From CACPJA01 sp964629335 (lineage in GTDB: Bacteria > Pseudomonadota > Gammaproteobacteria > Steroidobacterales > UBA11654): 5,985 bases of DNA. The position numbers and the translations under genes were made by a program. The notes under the pieces are model-generated. The model did not search any database, was not told where the DNA came from, and was given only the letters and a program-made list of their open reading frames with translations. The first letter of the stretch is position 1. Every line of letters starts with the position of its first letter. The stretch spans positions 1 to 5,985 of the forward strand of contig CAZVRH010000061.1 of the NCBI GenBank assembly GCA_964629335.1, given 5' to 3'. Below, in pieces: positions 1 to 5,391 of the stretch.

Positions 1-1
1 C

Positions 2-77
2 TGGCTCCCCGGGCCGGACTCGAACCAGCGACCAATTGATTAACAGTCAATCGCTCTACCAACTGAGCTACCGGGGA
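2..77 (-). tRNA. tRNA-Asn (anticodon GTT)
   Basis: The reverse complement folds into a complete cloverleaf of 76 nt including an encoded 3' CCA (positions 2-4). The seven-base acceptor strands TCCCCGG and CCGGGGA pair perfectly, and the discriminator base is G. The anticodon stem ATTGA/TCAAT closes the loop CTGTTAA, giving anticodon GTT at 42-44, which reads AAC and AAU. The T arm has the expected GGTTCGAGTCC core. The U1-A72 end pair and G73 match what I recall of bacterial tRNA-Asn. The gene lies 56 nt downstream of the aminotransferase stop on the same strand, so it could share that transcript. I found no convincing promoter in the gap: a TTGACT occurs there, but no TATAAT-like box sits at a suitable distance. 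The terminator, if any, lies outside the window. Confidence 0.97.
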
Positions 78-133
78 GTAGAATATAAATGGAGTCTGCT
101 TGAAGCTTAATAAATAGTCAAGAGACTAGCCTG

Positions 134-1315
134 CTACTTCAGCGAATTCTTTATCCTTCTTACTGATTCTTTAAGTAACTCAATATTTGTTGCATAAGAT
201 ATTCTAATATAACCTTTAGCCCCAAACGCACTGCCAGGGATAACTGCTACATTTGCTTGATCAATTAAAAAGCTAGAAAATTCAACATCGTCTGAAAATC
301 CCTTATGATCAAGAACTTGGCTAATTTCTGGAAACAAATAAAAAGCTCCTGTTCCAGGGCTTGTTTTAAAGCCATCAATATCATTTAAAGCCTCACACAT
401 ATAATCGTGTCTTTTCTTGTACTCAACGACCATTTGTTCAACAGCTTCTGAGGATCCATTGAGTGCGGCCAGAGCGGCTGCTTGAGAAACCGATGATGGA
501 TTTGATGTACTCTGACCTTGAACTTTCTTCATTCCTTTAACTACATGCACATTTGCACCGCAATATCCTATTCTCCACCCAGTCATGGCATAGGATTTTG
601 AAACCCCATTAATAGTTATTGTTCTATCAAATAGATCAGGACAAACTGCAGCAAATGAAGTAATAGGTTCGTCTCCCCAGTATATGTGTTCATACATATC
701 ATCAGTTGCAATGAGTATTCCCGGATGCTCAGTTAACACTTCGCCTATTGCATAATACTCATCTTTTGAGTAAGTAATGCCAGTTGGGTTTGAGGGTGAA
801 TTCAAAATAATGAGCTTAGTTTTCTCAGAAATAGCCGATTTAAGAGTCCCAATATCAACTTCAAAATTATTTTTTTGATGAGTCTCTATAAAAACAGGGG
901 TAGCGTCAGCCAATAAAACCATATCGGGGTACGACACCCAATAAGGACTAATAATTATAACCTCATCACCGGGTCCTAATACAGACTGAAATAAATTGTA
1001 TAGTGTTTGTTTAGCACCGGTTGAAACAATTATATTTTCTCTTTCATAGACGAGGTTATTATCCCTCTCAAATTTTTGGATAATTGCATCTTTAAGATCA
1101 GGGGTTCCATCCACTTGTGTGTATTTTGTTTGTCCTTCTTGTATCGCATTAATGGCTGCTTCTTTTATATGCTCAGGAGTATCAAAATCAGGTTCTCCTG
1201 CACTTAGACTAATAACATCCACCCCTTGTGCCCTTAAGTCCATAGCTTTAGCTGAGATGGTTAATGTTGCAGAAGGCTTAACCTTATTTACTCTGTTGGA
1301 TAGGATTGTTGACAT
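134..1315 (-). CDS. PLP-dependent class I/II aminotransferase, aspartate aminotransferase-like
   Basis: This is a cytoplasmic fold-type I aminotransferase that transfers amino groups between an amino acid (probably aspartate) and 2-oxoglutarate. Numbering from ATG 1315 (393 aa), the motifs are AGEPDFDTP near 39-47, K102 in STGAKQTLYNLF, SPYWVSYP with W126, NSPSNPTG with N176, ATDDMYEH with D205 (binds the PLP ring nitrogen), GVSKSYAMTGWRIGY with Schiff-base K240, and RISYAT with R371 (binds the substrate carboxylate). Length and motifs resemble the Thermus-type (subgroup Ib) aspartate aminotransferases rather than E. coli AspC. In that group the lysine after the TGGK/TGAK motif helps recognise acidic substrates. 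An in-frame TTG lies two codons upstream at 1321. ATG 1315 is preferred because the conserved N-terminus (SNRVNKVKPSAT) follows directly. There is no Shine-Dalgarno sequence at either start. The gene is divergent from uvrB and is followed by tRNA-Asn. The family is certain; the exact substrate (aspartate, or also prephenate) is not. Confidence 0.93.
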   Translation of the reverse strand: MSTILSNRVNKVKPSATLTISAKAMDLRAQGVDVISLSAGEPDFDTPEHIKEAAINAIQEGQTKYTQVDGTPDLKDAIIQKFERDNNLVYERENIIVSTGAKQTLYNLFQSVLGPGDEVIIISPYWVSYPDMVLLADATPVFIETHQKNNFEVDIGTLKSAISEKTKLIILNSPSNPTGITYSKDEYYAIGEVLTEHPGILIATDDMYEHIYWGDEPITSFAAVCPDLFDRTITINGVSKSYAMTGWRIGYCGANVHVVKGMKKVQGQSTSNPSSVSQAAALAALNGSSEAVEQMVVEYKKRHDYMCEALNDIDGFKTSPGTGAFYLFPEISQVLDHKGFSDDVEFSSFLIDQANVAVIPGSAFGAKGYIRISYATNIELLKESVRRIKNSLK

Positions 1316-1324
1316 TATCAATAC

Positions 1325-1330
1325 ATTTTA
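1325..1330 (-). promoter_or_regulatory. Candidate -10 box of the aminotransferase gene
   Basis: On the minus strand this reads TAAAAT, five of six matches to TATAAT. Only nine bases separate it from ATG 1315, so transcription starting about seven bases downstream would begin within a few bases of the start codon. No recognisable -35 box lies 16-18 bp upstream and no purine-rich ribosome binding site precedes the ATG. In AT-rich DNA such a hexamer can arise by chance. Confidence 0.35.
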
Positions 1331-1353
1331 AACAATAGATTTTAATTGATGGC

Positions 1354-1359
1354 TATAAT
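1354..1359 (+). promoter_or_regulatory. Consensus -10 box of uvrB, leaderless-type spacing
   Basis: This is a perfect TATAAT with eight bases between it and the uvrB ATG at 1368. Transcription would start near 1366, so the mRNA would have essentially no 5' leader. That agrees with the absence of a Shine-Dalgarno sequence. A -35 box is not convincing (AACAAT at 17 bp spacing). No LexA-type operator (CTGT-N8-ACAG) is seen in the divergent gap. The box lies between the two divergent genes, so the two promoters probably share and compete for this short stretch. Confidence 0.55.
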
Positions 1360-1367
1360 ATCAAATT

Positions 1368-3404
1368 ATGAAAAAAGAATGCTTTAAATTGTCTGCAAAT
1401 TATTTACCGAAAGGCGATCAACCTGAAGCTATAGATCGGCTATCCAAAGGTTTGTCATCAGGCCTTTTTAAACAAACACTTCTGGGAGTCACAGGTTCTG
1501 GAAAAACATTTACAATCGCCAATTTAATTCAAAATGAACAAAGACCTACCCTTATTCTGGCCCCAAATAAAACGCTTGCTGCCCAACTCTATGGAGAAAT
1601 GAGGGAATATTTTCCAGAAAATAAAGTTGAATATTTTGTTTCTTACTACGATTACTACCAACCTGAAGCTTATGTGCCCACTACTGATATCTATATTGAA
1701 AAAGATGCTTCAGTAAATGCACATATTGAGCAAATGAGATTGTCTGCAACGAAAGCACTTATCGAGAGAAATGACACAATAATTGTTGCATCTGTATCAG
1801 CGATCTATGGTTTAGGGGATCCAGAGCTATATCTTAATATGGTTCTGCATTTAAGCTTAAAAGATAAAATCGAACAACGTCTAATCTTACGACGACTCGC
1901 AGAATTACAGTATCAGAGAAACTCAATCGAATTCAAACAAGGAATGTTCAGGGTGCTTGGCGATGTAATAGATGTGTATCCAGCTGATTCTGATAATCAG
2001 GCCATACGGATACAAATGCTAGATGATGAAATAGAAAGCCTATCTTATTTTGACCCACTAACAGGAGAAGTGCTCAAATCAACTGGACGCTTAACGATTT
2101 TCCCTAAAACACATTATGTCACCCCTAGAGAGGTAATGTTGGCAGCAACAGAAAAGATTAAGACAGAACTATCTGAACAATTAATCATACTTAATAAGGC
2201 CAATAAGTTAGTTGAAGCTCAAAGACTCGAACAAAGAACTCTTTATGATATTGAAATGATCAAAGAGTTAGGGTTTTGTTCAGGGATTGAGAATTACAGT
2301 AGATACTTATCAGGAAGGAAGGAGGGCGAGCCGCCCCCTTGCCTGATCGACTATTTACCTTCAAATGCAATGATAGTTATTGATGAAAGTCATGTAACTC
2401 TTCCTCAACTCAGAGGGATGTATAAAGGTGATTTCTCAAGAAAATCAACACTAGTTGAGTATGGATTTAGATTACCGTCAGCGCTTGATAATCGACCACT
2501 GATGTTTGAAGAATTTGAAAAACTCTCACCTCAAACAATATATGTTTCAGCAACTCCAAGAGAATACGAATTAAAAGGATCCGATCAGATTGTAGAACAA
2601 ATTGTTAGGCCCACAGGTTTAATAGACCCGAAAGTAGAAATCCGGCCAGTTCTTAATCAAGTGGATGATTTGTTATCAGAAATCAATCAAAGAGCGCCTC
2701 AAAATGAGCGAATATTAGTAACAACACTTACAAAAAAAATGTCTGAAGATTTGGCAGATTACTTAAACGATAATCAAATTAAAGTCAGGTATCTTCATTC
2801 TGATATTGAAACTGTAGAACGCTCAGAAATCCTTAGAGATCTTCGGCTCGGTGTTTTTGATGTTCTCGTGGGTATAAACCTCCTTAGAGAAGGATTAGAT
2901 CTACCAGAGGTCTCTCTTGTCGCTATTCTTGATGCCGATAAAGAAGGGTTTCTCAGATCAGAAGGTTCTCTGATACAAACAATGGGAAGAGCGGCAAGAA
3001 ATATCAACGGTAAAGCTATTATGTATGCGGATAACATCACAAATTCTATGTCTCGTGCAATTGAGGAAACGCAACGAAGGAGAGATAAACAAATTCAATA
3101 CAATATTGATAACAATATTCAACCAAAAACTATCATAAAAAATGTCCAAGACGTTATGGAGAATGCAAGAAGCAAGCCTTCAAAACAATATATCCAGTTA
3201 CCTCAATCTATTAAGAGAAATCTCGATCCTGAAGATCCGAATTCGATTAATAAAATAATTAGTCAACTTGAATTGGAAATGTTTGAAGCTGCAAAGGACT
3301 TAAGATTTGAAGAAGCAGCTAAAATTAGAGACGAAATTAAAGTAATCAAAGACTTCAACTTTGGTATCAACTTTGTTGAAACAGATAAGAGGATGGCAAA
3401 TTAA
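1368..3404 (+). CDS. uvrB: UvrABC excinuclease subunit B
   Basis: UvrB is the damage-verifying helicase-like subunit of nucleotide excision repair. UvrA loads it on DNA and it then recruits UvrC for incision. At 678 aa it is full length (E. coli has 673). Visible features in order: Walker A GVTGSGKT at 40-47 with K46; the tyrosine-rich beta-hairpin YYDYYQPEAYVP at 93-104, which inserts between the DNA strands; the UvrA-interaction domain near 150-250; the signature SGRKEGEPPP at 315-324; the DESH Walker B box at 339-342; the SATPREYE helicase motif near 394-401; motif VI QTMGRAARN at 537-545 with R541 and R544; and a C-terminal UVR coiled-coil domain at about 627-662, which binds UvrC. A small deviation is GDFSRK at 354-359, where most family members have GDRSRK. 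The start is fixed by the conserved N-terminus and lies eight bases past a TATAAT, with no ribosome binding site. No LexA box is seen, so SOS control is not supported here. Confidence 0.99.
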   Translation: MKKECFKLSANYLPKGDQPEAIDRLSKGLSSGLFKQTLLGVTGSGKTFTIANLIQNEQRPTLILAPNKTLAAQLYGEMREYFPENKVEYFVSYYDYYQPEAYVPTTDIYIEKDASVNAHIEQMRLSATKALIERNDTIIVASVSAIYGLGDPELYLNMVLHLSLKDKIEQRLILRRLAELQYQRNSIEFKQGMFRVLGDVIDVYPADSDNQAIRIQMLDDEIESLSYFDPLTGEVLKSTGRLTIFPKTHYVTPREVMLAATEKIKTELSEQLIILNKANKLVEAQRLEQRTLYDIEMIKELGFCSGIENYSRYLSGRKEGEPPPCLIDYLPSNAMIVIDESHVTLPQLRGMYKGDFSRKSTLVEYGFRLPSALDNRPLMFEEFEKLSPQTIYVSATPREYELKGSDQIVEQIVRPTGLIDPKVEIRPVLNQVDDLLSEINQRAPQNERILVTTLTKKMSEDLADYLNDNQIKVRYLHSDIETVERSEILRDLRLGVFDVLVGINLLREGLDLPEVSLVAILDADKEGFLRSEGSLIQTMGRAARNINGKAIMYADNITNSMSRAIEETQRRRDKQIQYNIDNNIQPKTIIKNVQDVMENARSKPSKQYIQLPQSIKRNLDPEDPNSINKIISQLELEMFEAAKDLRFEEAAKIRDEIKVIKDFNFGINFVETDKRMAN

Positions 3405-3459
3405 ACAGTCAAAATAGATTTTTCATTATGAGTCATATATCATTTCAAAAAATACAATT

Positions 3460-3464
3460 AAGGG
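3460..3464 (+). promoter_or_regulatory. Weak ribosome binding site of the cytochrome gene
   Basis: AAGGG lies ten bases before the ATG at 3475, slightly farther than ideal, and supports that start. A TACAAT at 3453-3458 could be a -10 box, but transcription from it would begin at about this site and lose most of it. Readthrough from uvrB, whose stop is 70 bp upstream without an obvious terminator, is therefore equally likely. Confidence 0.4.
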
Positions 3465-3474
3465 TTGTTCAGAT

Positions 3475-3762
3475 ATGAAATTTAATTTTACTCATCTTAC
3501 AGCATTACTCATGCTGAGCACTTCTGCAACGATGGCATCTAATCATGAAAAGGTTGAAGGCGATTATGAATACGGTAAGACCCTGGTTGAATCGGCATTT
3601 GGGAGAGGCTGCACTGGTTGCCATTCAATAGAAAAATTCAAAAATGCTTCAGCAGAAGAAATTTTGGAAAGAATTACTGCTTCATGGCATGCTGCAGGAT
3701 ATACCCACGAAGACATAAGAGATATCTCTGTCTACCTTTCTGAAGAAGCTGTATCTAAATAA
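3475..3762 (+). CDS. Small periplasmic mono-haem cytochrome c
   Basis: This 95-residue protein begins with a signal peptide (short charged start, hydrophobic stretch LTALLMLS, probable cleavage after A21 in ATMA/SN), leaving about 74 mature residues. One haem c attachment motif, CTGCH, is at 46-50 (C46, C49, H50) in the sequence RGCTGCHSIEKF. The C-terminal end HEDIRDISVYLSEE looks like the final helix of class I cytochromes c, so the overall design is a minimal single-haem electron carrier. The unusual point is that no methionine follows the signal peptide: M1, M13 and M20 all precede A21. The usual Met sixth ligand is therefore absent, and H72 or H78 are the only other histidines after the motif besides H50. 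The gene is 70 bp downstream of uvrB and 9 bp upstream of tRNA-Val on the same strand. The redox partner cannot be told from the sequence. Confidence 0.88.
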   Translation: MKFNFTHLTALLMLSTSATMASNHEKVEGDYEYGKTLVESAFGRGCTGCHSIEKFKNASAEEILERITASWHAAGYTHEDIRDISVYLSEEAVSK

Positions 3763-3771
3763 ATACTATGG

Positions 3772-3848
3772 AGGCGCGTAGCTCAGCTGGTTAGAGTGCT
3801 TGCTTGACATGCAAGAGGTCGGCGGTTCGAGTCCGCCCGTGCCTACCA
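3772..3848 (+). tRNA. tRNA-Val (anticodon GAC)
   Basis: This is a complete 77-nt cloverleaf with an encoded CCA (3846-3848). Acceptor strands AGGCGCG and CGTGCCT pair throughout, with one G-U wobble, and the discriminator base is A, as expected for valine. The anticodon stem CTTGC/GCAAG closes the loop TTGACAT, giving anticodon GAC at 3806-3808 (reads GUC and GUU). The T arm is GGCGG/CCGCC around TTCGAGT. The gene starts nine bases after the cytochrome stop, so the two are probably co-transcribed, with the tRNA released by processing. Downstream there is only a T-rich stretch (GTTTTATTT) without a proper hairpin, and the convergent NTF2-like gene ends 18 nt away. Confidence 0.97.
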
Positions 3849-3866
3849 TAATCCTAACAGTTTTAT

Positions 3867-4361
3867 TTAATCTTCTTCAAAATCAGAGGAAGATGTAATA
3901 TGTCTTCCACCATCATGTAATGGTGAGAAATGCCAAGATTTTGTTTTCCATCCTGATTTTTCTTTTACCCAAATATGCGTGACTCGTGTTCTGTAATTAT
4001 TCACCGTACCGCCATCATCAGAAATTACGCCTTCGAGATAATATCTGGCTAAAACAACATCATCGGATAAAGCGATCGTTTCCGGGTATTTAACATTTAA
4101 ACTCGAGCTTTGACTGCCCATATTATTTTCAAGATCATCCGCTGAAACATTTTCACTGTATCTAAAGAAACTTCCATCTGAATTAGCATTGTAAGTGCCA
4201 GTTGTGCTCATTAGATTTGCTTGTGTTTTGAAATCATTATTGTCTCTTGCTTCCCAATGATCCATTACTAGTTGCATCACTGTTTTTTCTGATGATAAGT
4301 GACCGTCAGCCCAAACCGGTAGAACAATAAAAAATGAAAATATGATAATTAATGTTCGCAT
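3867..4361 (-). CDS. Secreted SnoaL/NTF2-like (DUF4440-type) protein, function unknown
   Basis: A 164-residue protein with a clear Sec signal peptide: MRT, hydrophobic core LIIIFSFFIVLPV, cleavage likely after A18 (VWA/DG), so it should be periplasmic. The mature part looks like a small cone-shaped alpha+beta NTF2/SnoaL-type fold. A first helix (about 25-45, VMQLVMDHWEARDNNDF) is followed by a region describing an empty or modified pocket (TYNANSDGSFFRY), then strands with VVLARYYLEGVI (102-113), RTRVTHIWVKEKSGWKTKSWHFSP (124-147) and a polar acidic tail. The W-K-WHFSP ending is typical of DUF4440/SnoaL-like proteins, many of which bind small ligands or act in uncharacterised roles. No catalytic residue set can be named. 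The start has the best Shine-Dalgarno of any gene in the window. The gene is 106 bp downstream of the sulfotransferase on the same strand, with its own probable promoter in between. The fold call is by pattern only. Confidence 0.75.
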   Translation of the reverse strand: MRTLIIIFSFFIVLPVWADGHLSSEKTVMQLVMDHWEARDNNDFKTQANLMSTTGTYNANSDGSFFRYSENVSADDLENNMGSQSSSLNVKYPETIALSDDVVLARYYLEGVISDDGGTVNNYRTRVTHIWVKEKSGWKTKSWHFSPLHDGGRHITSSSDFEED

Positions 4362-4367
4362 AGTTTT

Positions 4368-4373
4368 CTCCTT
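4368..4373 (-). promoter_or_regulatory. Strong Shine-Dalgarno of the NTF2-like gene
   Basis: On the minus strand this reads AAGGAG (AAGGAGA including the next base), six bases before ATG 4361. It fixes the start codon and contrasts with the aminotransferase and uvrB genes, which have no ribosome binding site. Confidence 0.85.
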
Positions 4374-4383
4374 AAAATTAAAA

Positions 4384-4402
4384 TGATATCAGATCGATAT
4401 CA
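4384..4402. repeat. Operator-like inverted repeat upstream of the NTF2-like gene
   Basis: This is a perfect 19-bp inverted repeat, TGATATC-AGATC-GATATCA, with seven-base arms and a five-base spacer. It lies 22 bases upstream of the NTF2-like start codon and just outside its ribosome binding site. Arm length and spacing suit a dimeric helix-turn-helix repressor. A possible -10 box falls inside it, as expected for an operator. No matching regulator gene is present in the window. Part of the symmetry comes from GATATC being itself a palindrome. Confidence 0.45.
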
Positions 4403-4421
4403 ATTTATTGTTACTTTTCAA
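4394..4421 (-). promoter_or_regulatory. Possible promoter of the NTF2-like gene
   Basis: On the minus strand TTGAAA (4416-4421, five of six matches to TTGACA) is followed after 16 bp by TATCGA (4394-4399), a poor -10 box that keeps only the TAT. Transcription would start near 4387, giving a leader of about 25 nt that contains the AAGGAG site. The weak -10 overlaps the inverted repeat at 4384-4402. This is a low-confidence call. Confidence 0.3.
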
Positions 4422-4445
4422 TCGGATGTTTTTTAACTTAAATCT

Positions 4446-4467
4446 TTTGATTCTCAATTGAATCAAA
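4446..4467. repeat. Hairpin directly after the sulfotransferase stop codon
   Basis: TTTGATTC-N6-GAATCAAA is a perfect eight-bp inverted repeat abutting the sulfotransferase stop codon (TAA, 4468-4470 on the minus strand). As RNA it could form a stem-loop protecting or ending that transcript. However, only two of eight pairs are G-C and no run of U follows on either strand, so it is not a standard intrinsic terminator. The same core recurs at 4548-4564 and 5318-5348. Confidence 0.4.
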
Positions 4468-5160
4468 TTAGAGAGTTAAACCAATAATAACAGCTAGAAC
4501 GATTGCAGGCAGCCACCTTAATAACTTCATTAACAGAATGGCTTGTTTGATTCTGGACGAATCATTTTCCCATGGATAAGGACTGTCTGGGATTTCTACT
4601 CCAAGAAAATCACATAAAGGCTGCCAACCATCTTTGGGTGAATGGATCAGTATTCGTTCAACTGGGAATGCTTCTTTAACTGACTTAATGTGTTCGTTAA
4701 AAACTTTAATAGCGAAGTCTTTGTCTTCAAATCGGCCTGAAAATTCACCTTGCCATATAGTTTTCTCAATCATTCGAAGAACTTTATCAGATCTAGGGAA
4801 TATAAATCTTATCCACATAGGGAAGCTTGGCACCACATTGTAGATAGTTTCACTGACACTTTTATACCATGAATTAGGATCTCTTATACCTAGAATAATT
4901 TTAGCCTCTGGGAATGTGTTGGCAATATTTTTGTAATATGCCACAGCTGGCCAATCTACTGCTGATTTATAGTTTCTAAAGACATCAATCCAATCAACCT
5001 CTATGCCTTTAGATGCTTGTGAAAACCATTCGGCTTGCTCACGGTTTAACATGACTTCTTTCATATGATGACAAGGGCCAAAACCAAGTTGCTCAAGTGC
5101 GACTTTGAGTGAAAGTGTTCCCGTTCGTCCAAAGCCTGTTCCAATAATTTTCAACGCCAT
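4468..5160 (-). CDS. Sulfotransferase family protein (Sulfotransfer_4-like) with C-terminal membrane tail
   Basis: This 230-residue protein is predicted to transfer sulfate from PAPS to an unknown acceptor. The N-terminal motif GTGFGRTGTLSLKVALEQLG (7-26) is the 5'-phosphosulfate-binding loop of P-loop sulfotransferases, with R12, T13, G14 and T15. It is followed by CHHM (30-33), which I recall as typical of this subfamily. The strand KIILGIRDPNSWYKSVSE (87-104) is the 3'-phosphate-binding motif, with R93, S97 and S101. The segment HSPKDGWQPLCDFLGVEIP (173-191) is the late family signature in which GWQPLC is diagnostic. The last 20 or so residues (LLRWLPAIVLAVIIGLTL) form one hydrophobic helix ending at the C-terminus. 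That suggests a tail-anchored enzyme with its catalytic domain in the cytoplasm. The ribosome binding site is weak (AGAAA-like). The gene is divergent from the TonB-dependent receptor. The acceptor (lipid, sugar or other) cannot be told from sequence. Confidence 0.85.
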   Translation of the reverse strand: MALKIIGTGFGRTGTLSLKVALEQLGFGPCHHMKEVMLNREQAEWFSQASKGIEVDWIDVFRNYKSAVDWPAVAYYKNIANTFPEAKIILGIRDPNSWYKSVSETIYNVVPSFPMWIRFIFPRSDKVLRMIEKTIWQGEFSGRFEDKDFAIKVFNEHIKSVKEAFPVERILIHSPKDGWQPLCDFLGVEIPDSPYPWENDSSRIKQAILLMKLLRWLPAIVLAVIIGLTL

Positions 5161-5248
5161 TTTTCTATTTCTTTTTTAATCTAGTAATACTCTAAACTTA
5201 TATTACTTTGGATGGTATGTTTTCGACAGATATAGCTCATTTAATAAC

Positions 5249-5276
5249 TTGTAAAAATAAACAAAAAAGATACAAT
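5249..5276 (+). promoter_or_regulatory. Possible distal promoter towards the receptor gene
   Basis: TTGTAA (5249-5254) and TACAAT (5271-5276) are separated by 16 bp, giving four and five matches to the sigma-70 consensus. Transcription from about 5283 would give a leader of roughly 125 nt to the receptor gene, containing the inverted repeat at 5318-5348. In DNA this AT-rich the pair may be chance. Confidence 0.3.
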
Positions 5277-5317
5277 GCACCAGCACATTAATACAGTAGG
5301 ACATACGTTGAATATTT

Positions 5318-5348
5318 TTGATTCATTTTCTAACAATGATAGAATCAA
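5318..5348. repeat. Inverted repeat in the sulfotransferase-receptor intergenic region
   Basis: TTGATTC (5318-5324) and GAATCAA (5342-5348) are perfect seven-base arms separated by 17 bases. The repeat lies 60-90 bases before the receptor start, upstream of its nearer candidate promoter. It shares the TGATTC/GAATCA core with the repeats at 4446-4467 and 4548-4564. It could be a protein-binding site or, in a long leader, a stem-loop; neither is shown. Confidence 0.3.
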
Positions 5349-5361
5349 TTTAAGTTTAAAA

Positions 5362-5391
5362 TTTACTACAAACTAATGAAAAAACTATAAT
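5362..5391 (+). promoter_or_regulatory. Proximal promoter of the TonB-dependent receptor gene
   Basis: A perfect TATAAT at 5386-5391 is preceded by TTTACT (5362-5367, four of six matches to TTGACA) with an 18-bp spacer. Transcription would start near 5398, about ten bases before the ATG. The GAGG at 5396-5399 would then sit at the very 5' end of the mRNA, so this leader would be very short. No clear Fur box overlaps it. Confidence 0.5.

Noticed and set aside
78..133. TTGACT as the -35 box of a tRNA-Asn promoter
   Set aside because: The hexamer 17 bp downstream is CAGACT, not -10-like, and the nearby TATATT is too close to the mature 5' end to serve.
1119..1331. Open frame of 70 codons on the + strand inside the aminotransferase gene
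   Set aside because: It is antisense to a clearly coding gene, has no ribosome binding site and encodes nothing recognisable.
2795..3149. Two minus-strand open frames (81 and 63 codons) inside uvrB
   Set aside because: They lie opposite conserved UvrB helicase motifs and are low-complexity, Ser/Arg- or Ile-rich shadows of the real frame.
3429..3437. Nine-base palindrome ATGAGTCAT between uvrB and the cytochrome gene
   Set aside because: It is too short and common in AT-rich DNA to call an operator, and no promoter element fits around it.
3820..3848. tRNA-Val 3' end as an integration (att) site for the right-hand genes
   Set aside because: No second copy of the tRNA 3' sequence, integrase or other mobility gene is seen in the window.
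4634..4843. Plus-strand open frame of 69 codons inside the sulfotransferase gene
   Set aside because: It is antisense to a conserved protein, with no start signal and no recognisable motif.
5330..5350. Possible Fur box (CAATGATAGAATC) before the TonB-dependent receptor
   Set aside because: It has too few matches to the repeated GATAAT hexamers of Fur sites; iron control is not supported.
5275..5376. Small 33-codon frame beginning ATG CAC CAG in the intergenic gap
   Set aside because: It has no ribosome binding site, its ATG overlaps the candidate distal -10 box and so precedes that transcription start, and its composition looks random.
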